Part shown: positions 16,464 through 26,081 of the stretch, in pieces
Layout: each line of letters opens with the position of its first letter
Numbering within the stretch: position 1 is the first letter of the stretch
From: Gluconacetobacter sacchari
GTDB taxonomy: Bacteria > Pseudomonadota > Alphaproteobacteria > Acetobacterales > Acetobacteraceae
NCBI RefSeq assembly: GCF_014174255.1
Contig: NZ_JABEQJ010000028.1
Span: 1 to 64,000 of the forward strand
DNA length: 64,000 bases
Direction: 5' to 3'
Notes under the pieces: generated by a model
Told to the model about the DNA's origin: nothing
Databases searched by the model: none
Seen by the model: the letters and a program-made list of their open reading frames with translations, nothing else
Translations under genes and position numbers: made by a program

Positions 16464-19400
16464 ATGACGCCGCCGCCCGCCCCGCCGACCACCGACCCGC
16501 TGGCCGGGTTTACCCCTGCCACCCGCGCATGGTTCGCCGCCGCGTTCGCGTCCCCGACCCCGGTGCAAACGGCGGCCTGGGCAGCCATCCGCGCCGGAGA
16601 GAACGCGCTGGTGATCGCGCCGACGGGCTCGGGCAAGACGCTGGCCGCCTTCCTGCACGCGATCGACCGGCTGTTTCGTGAGGGCGAGGCGGATGCCGCT
16701 TCCGCGCCGTCCGAAGCCGGGCCGGCGACCCGCATTCTCTACATCTCGCCCATCAAGGCGCTGGGCGCCGACGTGCAGCGCAATCTGCGTCTTCCGCTGC
16801 ATGGCGTCGGGGCGGAGCGGGCGCGGCGCGGTGACCCCGCCGTCACCATCGCCGTGGGCATGCGCACCGGCGACACGCCGGCCGCCGAACGGGCCGGGCT
16901 GCTGCGCCGGCCGCCCGACATCCTGATCACCACGCCAGAATCGCTCTATCTGATGCTGACGTCGAAGGCCCGCGAGACCTTGCGGGGCGTGCAGGCGGTG
17001 ATCGTCGATGAGGTGCATGCCGTCGCCGCCACCAAGCGCGGCGCCCATCTGGCGCTGAGCCTGGAGCGCCTGGACGATCTGCTGCCCGCGCCCGCACAGC
17101 GGATCGGGCTGTCGGCAACCGTGCGGCCGGCCGACCGGGTGGCGCACTTCCTGGGGGGCGCGCGGCCGGTCACGATCGTCAACCCGCCCGCCAGCCGCCG
17201 GCTGGACCTGACGATCGTGGTGCCGGTCGAGGATATGAGCAACCTCGCGGCTTCCGGCGGCCAGGCCGGCGTCGGGGAGCGGAGTATGCGGGCGGGCTCG
17301 ATCTGGCCGCATGTCGAGGCCAGCATCCTCGACCGGATCCTGGGCCAGCGGGCGACGATCGTCTTCACCAATTCACGCGGGCTGGCCGAGAAGCTGACGG
17401 CACGACTCAACGAACTCTATGCCGACCGCTTCACGCAGGAGGAAACGGAGGCCGGGCCGCCCGTCCATTATGCCTCGGTCGCCGGCAGCACCGAAAAACG
17501 CGCGACGGGTGGGCCGCCGCTGATCGCGCGGTCGCACCATGGCTCGGTCTCGAAGGACCAGCGGCGCGAGATCGAAAGCGCCCTGAAAGCCGGCGACCTG
17601 CGCTGCGTCGTCGCGACATCGAGCCTGGAGCTGGGCATCGACATGGGGCTGGTCGACCTGGTGATCCAGGTCGCCGCCCCGCCGTCGGTGGCCAGCGGCC
17701 TGCAACGGGTGGGCCGCGCCGGCCACCAGGTCGGCGGTGCCTCGGCCGGGCTGGTCTATCCGCGCACCCGGCGCGACCTGGTCGATGCCGCCGTGACGGT
17801 CGAAGCCATGCGCGCCGGCCGTATCGAGGCGATCGACCCGCCGCGCAACCCGCTGGACGTGCTGGCGCAGCAGACCGTGGCGGCGGTCGCGGTCTCGCCC
17901 CTGGCGGTCGAGGACTGGTACGCGACGGTGCGGCGCGCGGCGCCGTTCGCGACCCTGTCGCGCGGCGCGTTCGATGCCACGCTGGACATGCTGGCCGGGC
18001 GCTATCCCGCCGACGATTTCGCCAATTTTCGCCCGCGGCTGGTCTGGAACCGCGAAACCGGACGGCTGACCCCGCGCCCGGGCGCCTTGCAGCTTGCCGT
18101 CACCAGCGGCGGCACCATTCCCGACCGGGGGATGTTCACCGTCATCCTGCCCGAAGGCGAGGAACAGGCGGGATCGCGCCGCGTCGGCGAACTGGACGAG
18201 GAGATGGTCTACGAATCCCGGGTCAACGACATCATCACCCTGGGCACCACCTCCTGGCGGATCGAGCAGATCACCAACGACCAGGTCGTCGTGACGCCGG
18301 CGCCGGGGCGATCGGCCCGGCTGCCGTTCTGGCACGGCGACGGCATGCGCCGCCCCGCCGAACTGGGCGAGGCGATCGGTGCCTTTCTGGCCGTACTCGA
18401 TACCGGCACGCGCGACGGGCCGGAGACACGGCTGCACGCGGCCGGGCTCGACACGAACGCCGTCACCAACCTGCTGGCGCTGGTCGAAGCCCAGCAGGCG
18501 GCGACCGGCGTGCTGCCGACCGACCGGACGCTGGTGGTCGAACGCTGCCGCGACGAATCCGGCGACTGGCGGGTGATCCTGCATTCGCCCTATGGCCGCC
18601 GCGTGCATGACCCGTGGGCGCTGGCGGTCGCGGCGCGGGTGCGGCGCCGGTTCGGGATCGACCCGTCGGTGGTGGCCAGCGATGACGGCATCGTCGCCCG
18701 CCTGCCCGACACCGCCGGGCAGGTGCCGGGCGCGGAATTGTTCCTGTTCGACCCCGACAGGCTCCGCACCATCGTGACCGAGGCCGTGGGCGGTTCCGCG
18801 CTGTTCGCCGCCCGCTTTCGCGAATGCGCCGCCCGCGCGCTGCTGCTGCCGCGCCGCGCGCCCGGCCGCCGCTCGCCGCTGTGGCAGCAGCGGCTGCGCG
18901 CCGGCCAGTTGCTGGAAATCGTGCGCGCGCATCCGGACTTTCCGATCCTGGTCGAAACCGCACGCGAATGCCTGCGCGACGTGTACGACCTCGCCGCCCT
19001 CGATGCTCTGGCGCGGCGGCTGGCCGACGGCGCGGTGCGGATGGTGGAGGTGACCACCGAGATCCCCTCGCCCTTCGCGGCGGACCTGCTGTTCGGCTAT
19101 GTCGCCGAATTCATGTATGCGGCCGATGCGCCGCTGGCCGAACGCCGGGCCTCGGTCCTGTCGCTGGATAGCGGATTGCTGGCCGATCTTCTCGGCGAGG
19201 TCGATCTGGGAGCCCTGCTCGACCCCACGGTCACGGCGCAGGTCGAGCAGGATGTGCAGCGCCTGGCGCCCGCCTATCGGGCGAAGGGCATGGAGGGCGT
19301 GGCCGACCTGCTGCGCGAACTCGGCCCGCTCTCGACGGCGGAGATCGCGCAACGGCTTGCGGACGGCGACGCCGAAACCTGCCTCGCCGCCCTCGCGGCC

Positions 19401-21161
19401 GACCGCCGCGTCATCGGGATCACGATGGCGGGCCGGCCATGCTGGGCCGCGATCGAGGACGCCGCCCGGCTGCGCGACGCGCTGGGGGTGGCGCTGCCGC
19501 CCGGCCTGCCCGGCATCTTCCTGCACCCGACGGTCGATCCGCTGCGCGACCTGCTCGCGCGCCATGCCCGCACCCATGGCCCCTTCACGACGCGCGCGGT
19601 CGCGCTGCGTTTCGGCCTCGGCGTCGCGGTCGCCGACGCGGCGCTGGAGCGGCTGCGCGACCAGGGCAGGCTGCTGAAGGGGGATTTCGGCGTCGAGCGT
19701 CGGCTGGAAGCGGAAAACGACTCCGCGCCGCCGATGCCCAACCCCCTGGCGGTCCACGAATGGGTGGCCGACGACATCTTCCGGCGCCTGCGGCTGCGCG
19801 CGCTGCACGCCGCGCGCCAGGCGACCCGCCCCGCCGGTCAGGACGCATATGTGCGCCTGCTGCTGGAGCGCCATGTCCTGATCGCCGCCTCCGGCGGGCT
19901 GGGCACACTCGCCGGCATCGACGGCGTCGCCCGGGTCGTCGAGCAACTGGCCGGCGTGCCGTTGCCGGCCGCACTGTGGGAGAACCAGATCCTGCGCGCC
20001 CGCGTGCCCGACTATACGCCGGCCATGCTGGACGAACTGATCGGCCATGGCGCCGTCCTCTGGTGCGGCCATGACACGGCGGCCGGCGAGGACGGGCTGG
20101 TGTCGCTGCATCCCCGCGATTTCGCCGCCGAAACCCTGCCGCCGCCGCCGGATGCCGATCGCCTGGCCGGCCTGTCGCCGGTCCAGCACGCGATCCTCGC
20201 CATTCTCGCCGACGGGGGCGCCTATTTCGCCCGCCAGCTCGCAACATTGGCACCCGCCCGTCTGGCCGCGGCCCCGGACGCAAATTGGGATGGCGGCCCC
20301 ATGCTGACGGCGTCCGACCTCGATACCGCGCTATGGGACCTCGCCTGGGCCGGCGCGATCACCACCGACAGTTGGGCGCCTCTGCGCGCCCGTTCGAGCA
20401 CGCGCACCACCCACCGCCCCCGCCCGGTCCAGCGCGCGCGGCGCCCCCGGGGGCTGCACGGCGCCGCATTCGCACGCCCGTCGAGCGACCCGACCCTCGT
20501 GGGCCGCTGGTCGCTGCTGCCCCGCGAGGCGACCAGCGACACCGCCCGCGCGCTGGTGCTGGCCGAAGGGCTGCTGGACCGCTACGGCATCGTCACGCGC
20601 GGCGCGGCCGTCGCGGAAGACCTGCCGGGCGGCTTTCCGACCCTTCAGCCGATTTTCCGCAGCATGGAAGATGCCGGCCAGATCCTGCGCGGCCGTTTCG
20701 TCGAAGGGCTGGGTGCCGCGCAGTTCGCGGAACGCGCGACCATCGACCGTCTGCGCGACCGCGCGGAGGGCCGGTCCGCCGCCCCCGTCGCAATCGCGCT
20801 GTCGGCGGCCGACCCGGCCAACCCGTTCGGCACGATCCTGCCCTGGCCACCGCATCCAACCGCAACCCGCCCGACGCGCCGTCCCGGCGCTTTCGTCGTC
20901 ATCGCCGGCGATCGGCTCGCCTTCTATCTGACCCAGGGCGGCCGCACCCTGCTGACCTATCTCGACGCCGACGATTCCGCCCACGCCGACACGCTCGCCG
21001 CCGGCCTGGCCGCCCTCGCCGCCGCACTGAGGCGCGAGAAACACCTGATGTTCACGCTCGAAATGGTCGACGACCGCCCCGTGCGGACGACGCGCCTGGA
21101 CGCCATGCTGCGCGCCTGCGGTTTTTCCATGGTGCCGAAAGGCCTGGGCTGGCACTCGTAG
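16464..21161 (+). CDS. lhr: Lhr-type ATP-dependent helicase, long form
   Basis: A 1565-residue superfamily 2 helicase of the large helicase-related (Lhr) type, acting on RNA:DNA or DNA in repair. Walker A APTGSGKT is at 52-59, DEVH box at about 181 (IVDEVHAVAATKRG), SAT motif at about 217, and the helicase C domain holds motif VI (QRVGRAGHQVGG). After the winged-helix and beta-barrel Lhr core comes the long C-terminal extension found in the full-length bacterial form, including Arg/Pro-rich linker sequence near residue 1320. Length matches the long family members (about 1500). It stands alone between oppositely oriented genes. Confidence 0.92.
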   Translation: MTPPPAPPTTDPLAGFTPATRAWFAAAFASPTPVQTAAWAAIRAGENALVIAPTGSGKTLAAFLHAIDRLFREGEADAASAPSEAGPATRILYISPIKALGADVQRNLRLPLHGVGAERARRGDPAVTIAVGMRTGDTPAAERAGLLRRPPDILITTPESLYLMLTSKARETLRGVQAVIVDEVHAVAATKRGAHLALSLERLDDLLPAPAQRIGLSATVRPADRVAHFLGGARPVTIVNPPASRRLDLTIVVPVEDMSNLAASGGQAGVGERSMRAGSIWPHVEASILDRILGQRATIVFTNSRGLAEKLTARLNELYADRFTQEETEAGPPVHYASVAGSTEKRATGGPPLIARSHHGSVSKDQRREIESALKAGDLRCVVATSSLELGIDMGLVDLVIQVAAPPSVASGLQRVGRAGHQVGGASAGLVYPRTRRDLVDAAVTVEAMRAGRIEAIDPPRNPLDVLAQQTVAAVAVSPLAVEDWYATVRRAAPFATLSRGAFDATLDMLAGRYPADDFANFRPRLVWNRETGRLTPRPGALQLAVTSGGTIPDRGMFTVILPEGEEQAGSRRVGELDEEMVYESRVNDIITLGTTSWRIEQITNDQVVVTPAPGRSARLPFWHGDGMRRPAELGEAIGAFLAVLDTGTRDGPETRLHAAGLDTNAVTNLLALVEAQQAATGVLPTDRTLVVERCRDESGDWRVILHSPYGRRVHDPWALAVAARVRRRFGIDPSVVASDDGIVARLPDTAGQVPGAELFLFDPDRLRTIVTEAVGGSALFAARFRECAARALLLPRRAPGRRSPLWQQRLRAGQLLEIVRAHPDFPILVETARECLRDVYDLAALDALARRLADGAVRMVEVTTEIPSPFAADLLFGYVAEFMYAADAPLAERRASVLSLDSGLLADLLGEVDLGALLDPTVTAQVEQDVQRLAPAYRAKGMEGVADLLRELGPLSTAEIAQRLADGDAETCLAALAADRRVIGITMAGRPCWAAIEDAARLRDALGVALPPGLPGIFLHPTVDPLRDLLARHARTHGPFTTRAVALRFGLGVAVADAALERLRDQGRLLKGDFGVERRLEAENDSAPPMPNPLAVHEWVADDIFRRLRLRALHAARQATRPAGQDAYVRLLLERHVLIAASGGLGTLAGIDGVARVVEQLAGVPLPAALWENQILRARVPDYTPAMLDELIGHGAVLWCGHDTAAGEDGLVSLHPRDFAAETLPPPPDADRLAGLSPVQHAILAILADGGAYFARQLATLAPARLAAAPDANWDGGPMLTASDLDTALWDLAWAGAITTDSWAPLRARSSTRTTHRPRPVQRARRPRGLHGAAFARPSSDPTLVGRWSLLPREATSDTARALVLAEGLLDRYGIVTRGAAVAEDLPGGFPTLQPIFRSMEDAGQILRGRFVEGLGAAQFAERATIDRLRDRAEGRSAAPVAIALSAADPANPFGTILPWPPHPTATRPTRRPGAFVVIAGDRLAFYLTQGGRTLLTYLDADDSAHADTLAAGLAALAAALRREKHLMFTLEMVDDRPVRTTRLDAMLRACGFSMVPKGLGWHS

Positions 21162-21195
21162 CAGGCAAGGCCCCCCGCATGTCAGACCGGATCGT

Positions 21196-22509
21196 TCAGC
21201 GACCGGGGGTCGTGCCCAGATGCTCGCGCAATGTCGTACCCGTGTAGTGCGTGCGGAACAGGCCACGACGCTGGAGTTCCGGCACGACCATGCGGCAGAA
21301 ACTCTCGTGGCTGCCGGGAAACATGACCGGGGTCAGCACGAAACCGTCGCAGCAGCCGGACGTGAACATGGCCTCCAGCCGGTCGGCGACGGTCTTGTAG
21401 GAACCGACGATCATGTTCGGCAGGCGGCGTTCGAGAGTCTGCCGCAACGCCGCACCGCGTTCACGCTGGACGGTTTCGAGCATCGAGAGCGCTTCGTGGA
21501 TGCCCTGGTTCTTCGCCAGATCGGCAACCGACTCACTGCCCGCGAGCCTGGAGACATCCACCCCCGAATTGGCCGAGACGGTGGCCATGTTCAACTCTTC
21601 GGTGGCCAGCGCATTCACATAGTCGGCACGTTCCTGCGCCATGCTGTCGGTTTCGGCGACGATGCATGTCGTCTGTACACACAGGGCGCAATCATCGGGA
21701 CTGCGGTCTGCGGCGACGATGCCCTGTTTCAGCGTCCGGTAGTTCTCCTGCATCTTGTCATCCGCGGCGTCGGGGGCGAAGACGATTTCCGCCCAGCGCG
21801 CGGCAAACTGGATGCCCCGGGGGGACGAACCCGCCTGCATCAGGACCGGATGACCCTGCGCGCTCTGCGGGATGGAGAGCGGACCGCGGGTTCTGACGTA
21901 GCGGCCCTCATAATTCGCGTAATGCACTTTCGCCGGGTCGGCGAACAGGCCTGACTCCTTGTCGAGAGTGAACGCATCCTTGTCCCAGCTTTTCCAGAGT
22001 TTCATGCAGGCTTCGACGACCTCGTCTGCCCGTTCGTAGCGGGCGGCCTTGTCGGCGATTTCATCCATGCCGTAATTGCGGGCTTCGAGATCGGTCGCCG
22101 ACGTGACGATATTCCACGCCATGCGCCCCTTGCTCAGCACATCCATTGACAGAAGCGCGCGCGCGAGATGGTACGGATGGAGGAAGCTGGTGGACAGCGT
22201 CGCGCCCAGTCCGAGGCGGCTGGTCACGGCCGCCATGACCGGCAGCACCACCATGGGATCGAGGAAGCTGATCTGGCCGCCGCGCCGGACATAGGTGTCG
22301 AACCCGCCGCCATGAATGTCGTAGAGACCCTGCAAATCCGCAAAGAAGCATCCGTCGAAACAGGCCTGTTCCAGCGTGCGGGCGATCGCCTGATAACGTC
22401 CGGGCTCGAGGAAATCATCCAGCACCGCGTCAGGGTGGCGCCAGCCGCCGGCATGCAGGGCCGTGGGACCTGTCTTGAGATAGGCGAAAAGATGCATTTG
22501 CCGTGTCAT
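21196..22509 (-). CDS. LLM-class flavin-dependent monooxygenase (NtaA/DszA-like)
   Basis: A 437-residue bacterial luciferase-like TIM-barrel monooxygenase using reduced FMN and O2. Typical features are the N-terminal MHLFAYLKTGPTALHAGGWR, LGLGATLSTSFLHPYHLAR, SKGRMAWNIVTSATDLEARN (flavin contact) and HPVLMQAGSSPRG. This is the subgroup of nitrilotriacetate and dibenzothiophene-sulfone monooxygenases. No flavin reductase is nearby. The start at 22509 has GAGG upstream. The gene lies 11 bp after a glycoside hydrolase gene on the same strand and ends a likely four-gene operon of receptor, sugar symporter, glycosidase and this enzyme. An oxidative step on an aglycone or modified sugar is possible; this is inference. 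Confidence 0.9.
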   Translation of the reverse strand: MTRQMHLFAYLKTGPTALHAGGWRHPDAVLDDFLEPGRYQAIARTLEQACFDGCFFADLQGLYDIHGGGFDTYVRRGGQISFLDPMVVLPVMAAVTSRLGLGATLSTSFLHPYHLARALLSMDVLSKGRMAWNIVTSATDLEARNYGMDEIADKAARYERADEVVEACMKLWKSWDKDAFTLDKESGLFADPAKVHYANYEGRYVRTRGPLSIPQSAQGHPVLMQAGSSPRGIQFAARWAEIVFAPDAADDKMQENYRTLKQGIVAADRSPDDCALCVQTTCIVAETDSMAQERADYVNALATEELNMATVSANSGVDVSRLAGSESVADLAKNQGIHEALSMLETVQRERGAALRQTLERRLPNMIVGSYKTVADRLEAMFTSGCCDGFVLTPVMFPGSHESFCRMVVPELQRRGLFRTHYTGTTLREHLGTTPGR

Positions 22510-22520
22510 CGTGAAGATCC

Positions 22521-24746
22521 TCAGGCAGAAAAAGCAATTTGCAATCGTCCGGCCTTTGCCGCGGGCAAGGTCACCATCAGGCCATCTTCGGTGTCGGCCA
22601 GCGTATCGACGGCGTATCCGTCAAAGCGGACCACCAGGGTCTGCGCCACCGTAACGCCGGGCAGACAGACCGTCGTCTCCGACGGTCCCGCCGGCGCGAT
22701 ATCGCAGGCGAAGCCGGTTTGCGAAAACACGACATGGCTCATGACGCCCTGCATTGTCGTGCGCAGACGGGGGTATTCGCCCTGTGTCAGGATTGTCCGC
22801 CCGTTGCTGACCACCAGCCGGATCAGGCCGAGGGGGCTTTGCACCGGGCCAAGGGTGCGGTCGGGGCCGCCGCAGGCGAATTCCCACCCCGCCCAGGGGT
22901 TGACGTCCATGACTTCCGACACGCCGATCAGAGGCAGCATGGCGCCCCAACTCAGGAACGGGTCGGTATCCGGCTGGTCGGTGATCTCTCCAGTCCGGGC
23001 GTTGTAATTCTCGCCGCACTGGCGGCGTGCGACCCAGGACTGGTTGAACAGGGCCATGCTCTTTTCGGCAAAGGCGCGCGCCACATCGCGCATGCCGTAG
23101 CGGCGCAGCCCGTGCCAGATAAAGAAATTGACGTTGGGCCAGATGCGGCCCCGCCAATAGACGTTGTCGGCAAAGGCCGGATCGTCCCGGCTGACATTGG
23201 GGATGACGTACGGGCCGCCGAACGTGTCCGGGTCGTCCAGGTGTACAAGCAGCGCGGCCGCCTGCGCGTCATCCGCGGCCCCGCAGATCAGCGGATAGAA
23301 GCTTGTGGGCCCGACGCTGCGAACGAAGCCACCCGTGCGCTGGCGATTGGCGAACAGGCCCCGGGCCTCGTCCCACAATTCAGTGCGGATCAGCGCCCGC
23401 CCGGTTTCGGCCAGCGTGGAAAACTCCTCGGCCTCGGCCTGGTGTCCCAGTTCGCGCGCCATCAGGGCCAGCATTTCGGCATCCAGGGCCAGGCAGCAAT
23501 TCAACCCGACATCGAGCAGGGACAGGGTGCCGGTGGCCGGATCGAAGATCGCTTCGTCATGGGTCGGGGAATTATCCATTCCCGTTTCGTTGCGCGCGCC
23601 GAAATGCGTGCCCTTGTAGAGGGCCTCGCCGACATCCGAGGTACCGCAGGAGACCAGGCCACGCCCGTCCGGGTCACGATGGGCGCGCCACCACCGGTTA
23701 TTGCGGGCCAGCGGCGCGTAGACGCGTTCCAGCAGGGAGCGATCGCGCGTGCGCAGATACATCATCCACGCCATGAAGGCCCCGTTGGGGGCCTGAGTAC
23801 GGTCGACCCATGCATCGTTGGAGGTGACGATACAGGCGAAATTGCCCTGCGGCGTCGCGCTGGCCATGGCGACGGCCATGTTGGCGCGTCCGCAATCGGG
23901 ATCGAACAGGCCGGTCATCAGGGCCGCATAGGTCTGGTCATTGTACCAGACCGCGAAATCGCCCAGGTTCCAGATCCGGCTGACGGCCGTATAGGGACGG
24001 TGGTTGATACGGTCGTACAGCGTGTTCCAGCCCATGACGTCGCGGATGGCGTCCAGCGCGCCCGCAAAGAGGCCCTGCTGCAAGGGCGGCGTGTCGTCGT
24101 CCGCCGGCTGTGCCAATGCCGCGCGGGCCCCGGCGATGGCAAGCTGCTCGCTGTCCGCGACGGCCACGCCGAAGCCGCCGTGACGCATCATTTCCAGATT
24201 GAAGCGCAGGGCGACGACCGGTCCCGTATCGCCGCGGCTGCCGCGATAGAAATACCCGTTCTGCTCGAAATCTTCGACAACCGCGGCGATGCTGTCATGC
24301 ACGGTGGTCTGCACGGGCGCGGGGGCCGCGACCAGCGCCACCCACCGGGACCCGACCTTGACGACCGCCGCATGGTCCTGCGGGCAATAGCGGGCCTGCA
24401 TGCCCGGGCCGGACAGGCAGACGGTCACCCAGTAGCGCAGGCCCCATTCCGCCAGATGCGCGCCATGCCATGTGGCGCGATAGCGCCATGGACCGACCTT
24501 GCGATAGGCGAAATCGATGGTGGTGCCGGCATGATGGGTGGAAAAGCCGATATGCGTGCCATCGATATCGTGGGTTCCAAATGTCAGATCCGGCCCGGCG
24601 GCAATCGTCGTCGCCCTGCGGGTGCTGGTGGCGTACAGGACGGGTGTGACAGTGACCCCGAGCGGCAGGAACACCATTTCCGCCGGGCGGTCTGACCAGC
24701 TGTTCCACGCCGTGGCGCCGGAAATTGTCGGGTCAATCAGAGGCAT
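22521..24746 (-). CDS. GH63/trehalase-like glycoside hydrolase (MGH1-type)
   Basis: A 741-residue inverting glycosidase with an N-terminal beta-sandwich and a C-terminal (alpha/alpha)6 barrel. Family signs are ARNETGMDNSP (about 390-400), where the Asp is the likely catalytic acid, NDAWVDRTQAPNGAFMAWM, and VYWRGRIWPNVNFFIWHGL, the classic GH63/GH37-type motif. It has no signal peptide, so it acts in the cytoplasm on imported glycosides. A purine-rich ribosome site (AAGAGAG) precedes the ATG. It lies between a sugar symporter and an LLM monooxygenase with 10-20 bp gaps. Exact linkage specificity cannot be read. Confidence 0.82.
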   Translation of the reverse strand: MPLIDPTISGATAWNSWSDRPAEMVFLPLGVTVTPVLYATSTRRATTIAAGPDLTFGTHDIDGTHIGFSTHHAGTTIDFAYRKVGPWRYRATWHGAHLAEWGLRYWVTVCLSGPGMQARYCPQDHAAVVKVGSRWVALVAAPAPVQTTVHDSIAAVVEDFEQNGYFYRGSRGDTGPVVALRFNLEMMRHGGFGVAVADSEQLAIAGARAALAQPADDDTPPLQQGLFAGALDAIRDVMGWNTLYDRINHRPYTAVSRIWNLGDFAVWYNDQTYAALMTGLFDPDCGRANMAVAMASATPQGNFACIVTSNDAWVDRTQAPNGAFMAWMMYLRTRDRSLLERVYAPLARNNRWWRAHRDPDGRGLVSCGTSDVGEALYKGTHFGARNETGMDNSPTHDEAIFDPATGTLSLLDVGLNCCLALDAEMLALMARELGHQAEAEEFSTLAETGRALIRTELWDEARGLFANRQRTGGFVRSVGPTSFYPLICGAADDAQAAALLVHLDDPDTFGGPYVIPNVSRDDPAFADNVYWRGRIWPNVNFFIWHGLRRYGMRDVARAFAEKSMALFNQSWVARRQCGENYNARTGEITDQPDTDPFLSWGAMLPLIGVSEVMDVNPWAGWEFACGGPDRTLGPVQSPLGLIRLVVSNGRTILTQGEYPRLRTTMQGVMSHVVFSQTGFACDIAPAGPSETTVCLPGVTVAQTLVVRFDGYAVDTLADTEDGLMVTLPAAKAGRLQIAFSA

Positions 24747-24765
24747 GACGTCTCTCTTGCAGCAG

Positions 24766-26070
24766 CTATGAACGACTGGAGGGGTAGAGGGTCACGATGG
24801 CGGCGGACGCCAGGGCGACGATCAGCGGCACCCCCAGAAAACCGAATATGATGAAATGGCGGGCAAGCAGGGTCTGTTGCGCTGCCGCCGGATCATATCC
24901 GCCCCAGGCCAGTATGCCGGCGGACAGGGCCCCGCCGATCGCCCAGGCGACCTTGCCGACGAAATTATTGATCGAATACGCCAATCCGGCCGCTTTCAGC
25001 CCCAGTTCACGCGCCCCGAAATCGATCGAGTCGGCGACGAGCATATACATCACCGGCAAGGTCAGGCCTTCGAAGAAGCAGACGGTCGCGAAACAGGCCA
25101 GCAACGCCGCCGGATGGCGGCCGATCCCAAGGAAGGCGACCAGCCCCGCGATGGAGGCCAAATAAGGCAGGGCGATCGCGGCCCGGGGCCCCACGCGGCG
25201 CGTCAATGCGGGCGAGCAGAGTGTTCCCACCATCTTGCCAAACCCCATGCCGGCGATCAGCACCCCGCCGAATTCGGCCGGCATGCCGAGGACGGCCTGC
25301 GCGTAATACAGCGCCAGACCGTAAAAGGCCGTCAGGTTCAAGTAGAAGGTGCTCAGCACGATGGTGGCGATGACCCATGCGCGATTGCGCAGCAGCCCGA
25401 CCAGGGCCGTCCTCAGCCGGTGGTGCTCGCGCTGCAGGGGCAGGCGCTCACGGCACCCGAAATACGGGGCCATCAGCAGGACACCGCCGATGGCACAGAC
25501 AAGCGCCATGAAGCGGACGAAACCACGCTCGTCATCGCCATGACCGAGCAGATGCACGGCTGGCAGGGCGGTGGCACCGACCAGCGAGATGCCCAGCATC
25601 GCGCCGAACATCCGGAAGGTCGCCAGAGACAGACGGTCGGCCGGCCGGTCGGTCATGACGTTCGGGAGCACGCCATAGGGATTGATAACCAGCGAGAACG
25701 TGATCCCGCAGAGAAGATAGGTGCCATACGCCCAGGCAAGGCGGACGCCCCCGCCGACGGGAAGGGGGACGAAACACAGGAAGGTCGACAGGACGAACGG
25801 AAAGGCGAACCATTTGATGTAGGGCCGCAATCGACCACCGAACAGGGTCTGCCGATCGATCATCAGTCCGACGGCGGGATCGGCCAGACTGTCGAAGATA
25901 CGGGCCACCAGCATCAGCAGGGCGACACTGGCGGCGGGGATGCGTTCTATCGTCGTGTAGAAATAGATGAGGTAGGAGCCGGAGATCCCGAACAGCATGT
26001 TGCCGACGAAATCCCCTGCCCCGAAGCAGAGCCGTTCCCGGAAGCTCAGGCGGGCGTTGGCTTCAGCCAT
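24766..26070 (-). CDS. GPH-family glycoside:cation symporter (MelB-like MFS)
   Basis: A 434-residue membrane protein with about 12 hydrophobic segments. The N-terminus (RLCFGAGDFVGNMLFGISGS) and the following DSLADPAVGLMIDR are diagnostic of the glycoside-pentoside-hexuronide cation symporter family, whose Asp residues bind the coupling cation. It would carry a glycoside across the inner membrane after passage through the co-transcribed TonB receptor. It is 11 bp downstream of the receptor gene and 19 bp upstream of the glycosidase. Confidence 0.88.
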   Translation of the reverse strand: MAEANARLSFRERLCFGAGDFVGNMLFGISGSYLIYFYTTIERIPAASVALLMLVARIFDSLADPAVGLMIDRQTLFGGRLRPYIKWFAFPFVLSTFLCFVPLPVGGGVRLAWAYGTYLLCGITFSLVINPYGVLPNVMTDRPADRLSLATFRMFGAMLGISLVGATALPAVHLLGHGDDERGFVRFMALVCAIGGVLLMAPYFGCRERLPLQREHHRLRTALVGLLRNRAWVIATIVLSTFYLNLTAFYGLALYYAQAVLGMPAEFGGVLIAGMGFGKMVGTLCSPALTRRVGPRAAIALPYLASIAGLVAFLGIGRHPAALLACFATVCFFEGLTLPVMYMLVADSIDFGARELGLKAAGLAYSINNFVGKVAWAIGGALSAGILAWGGYDPAAAQQTLLARHFIIFGFLGVPLIVALASAAIVTLYPSSRS

Positions 26071-26081
26071 GTGATCGGTAC

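Noticed and set aside
17373-20189. 938-codon minus-strand frame inside lhr
   Set aside because: Antisense shadow of a long GC-rich gene; the plus-strand frame carries all helicase motifs.
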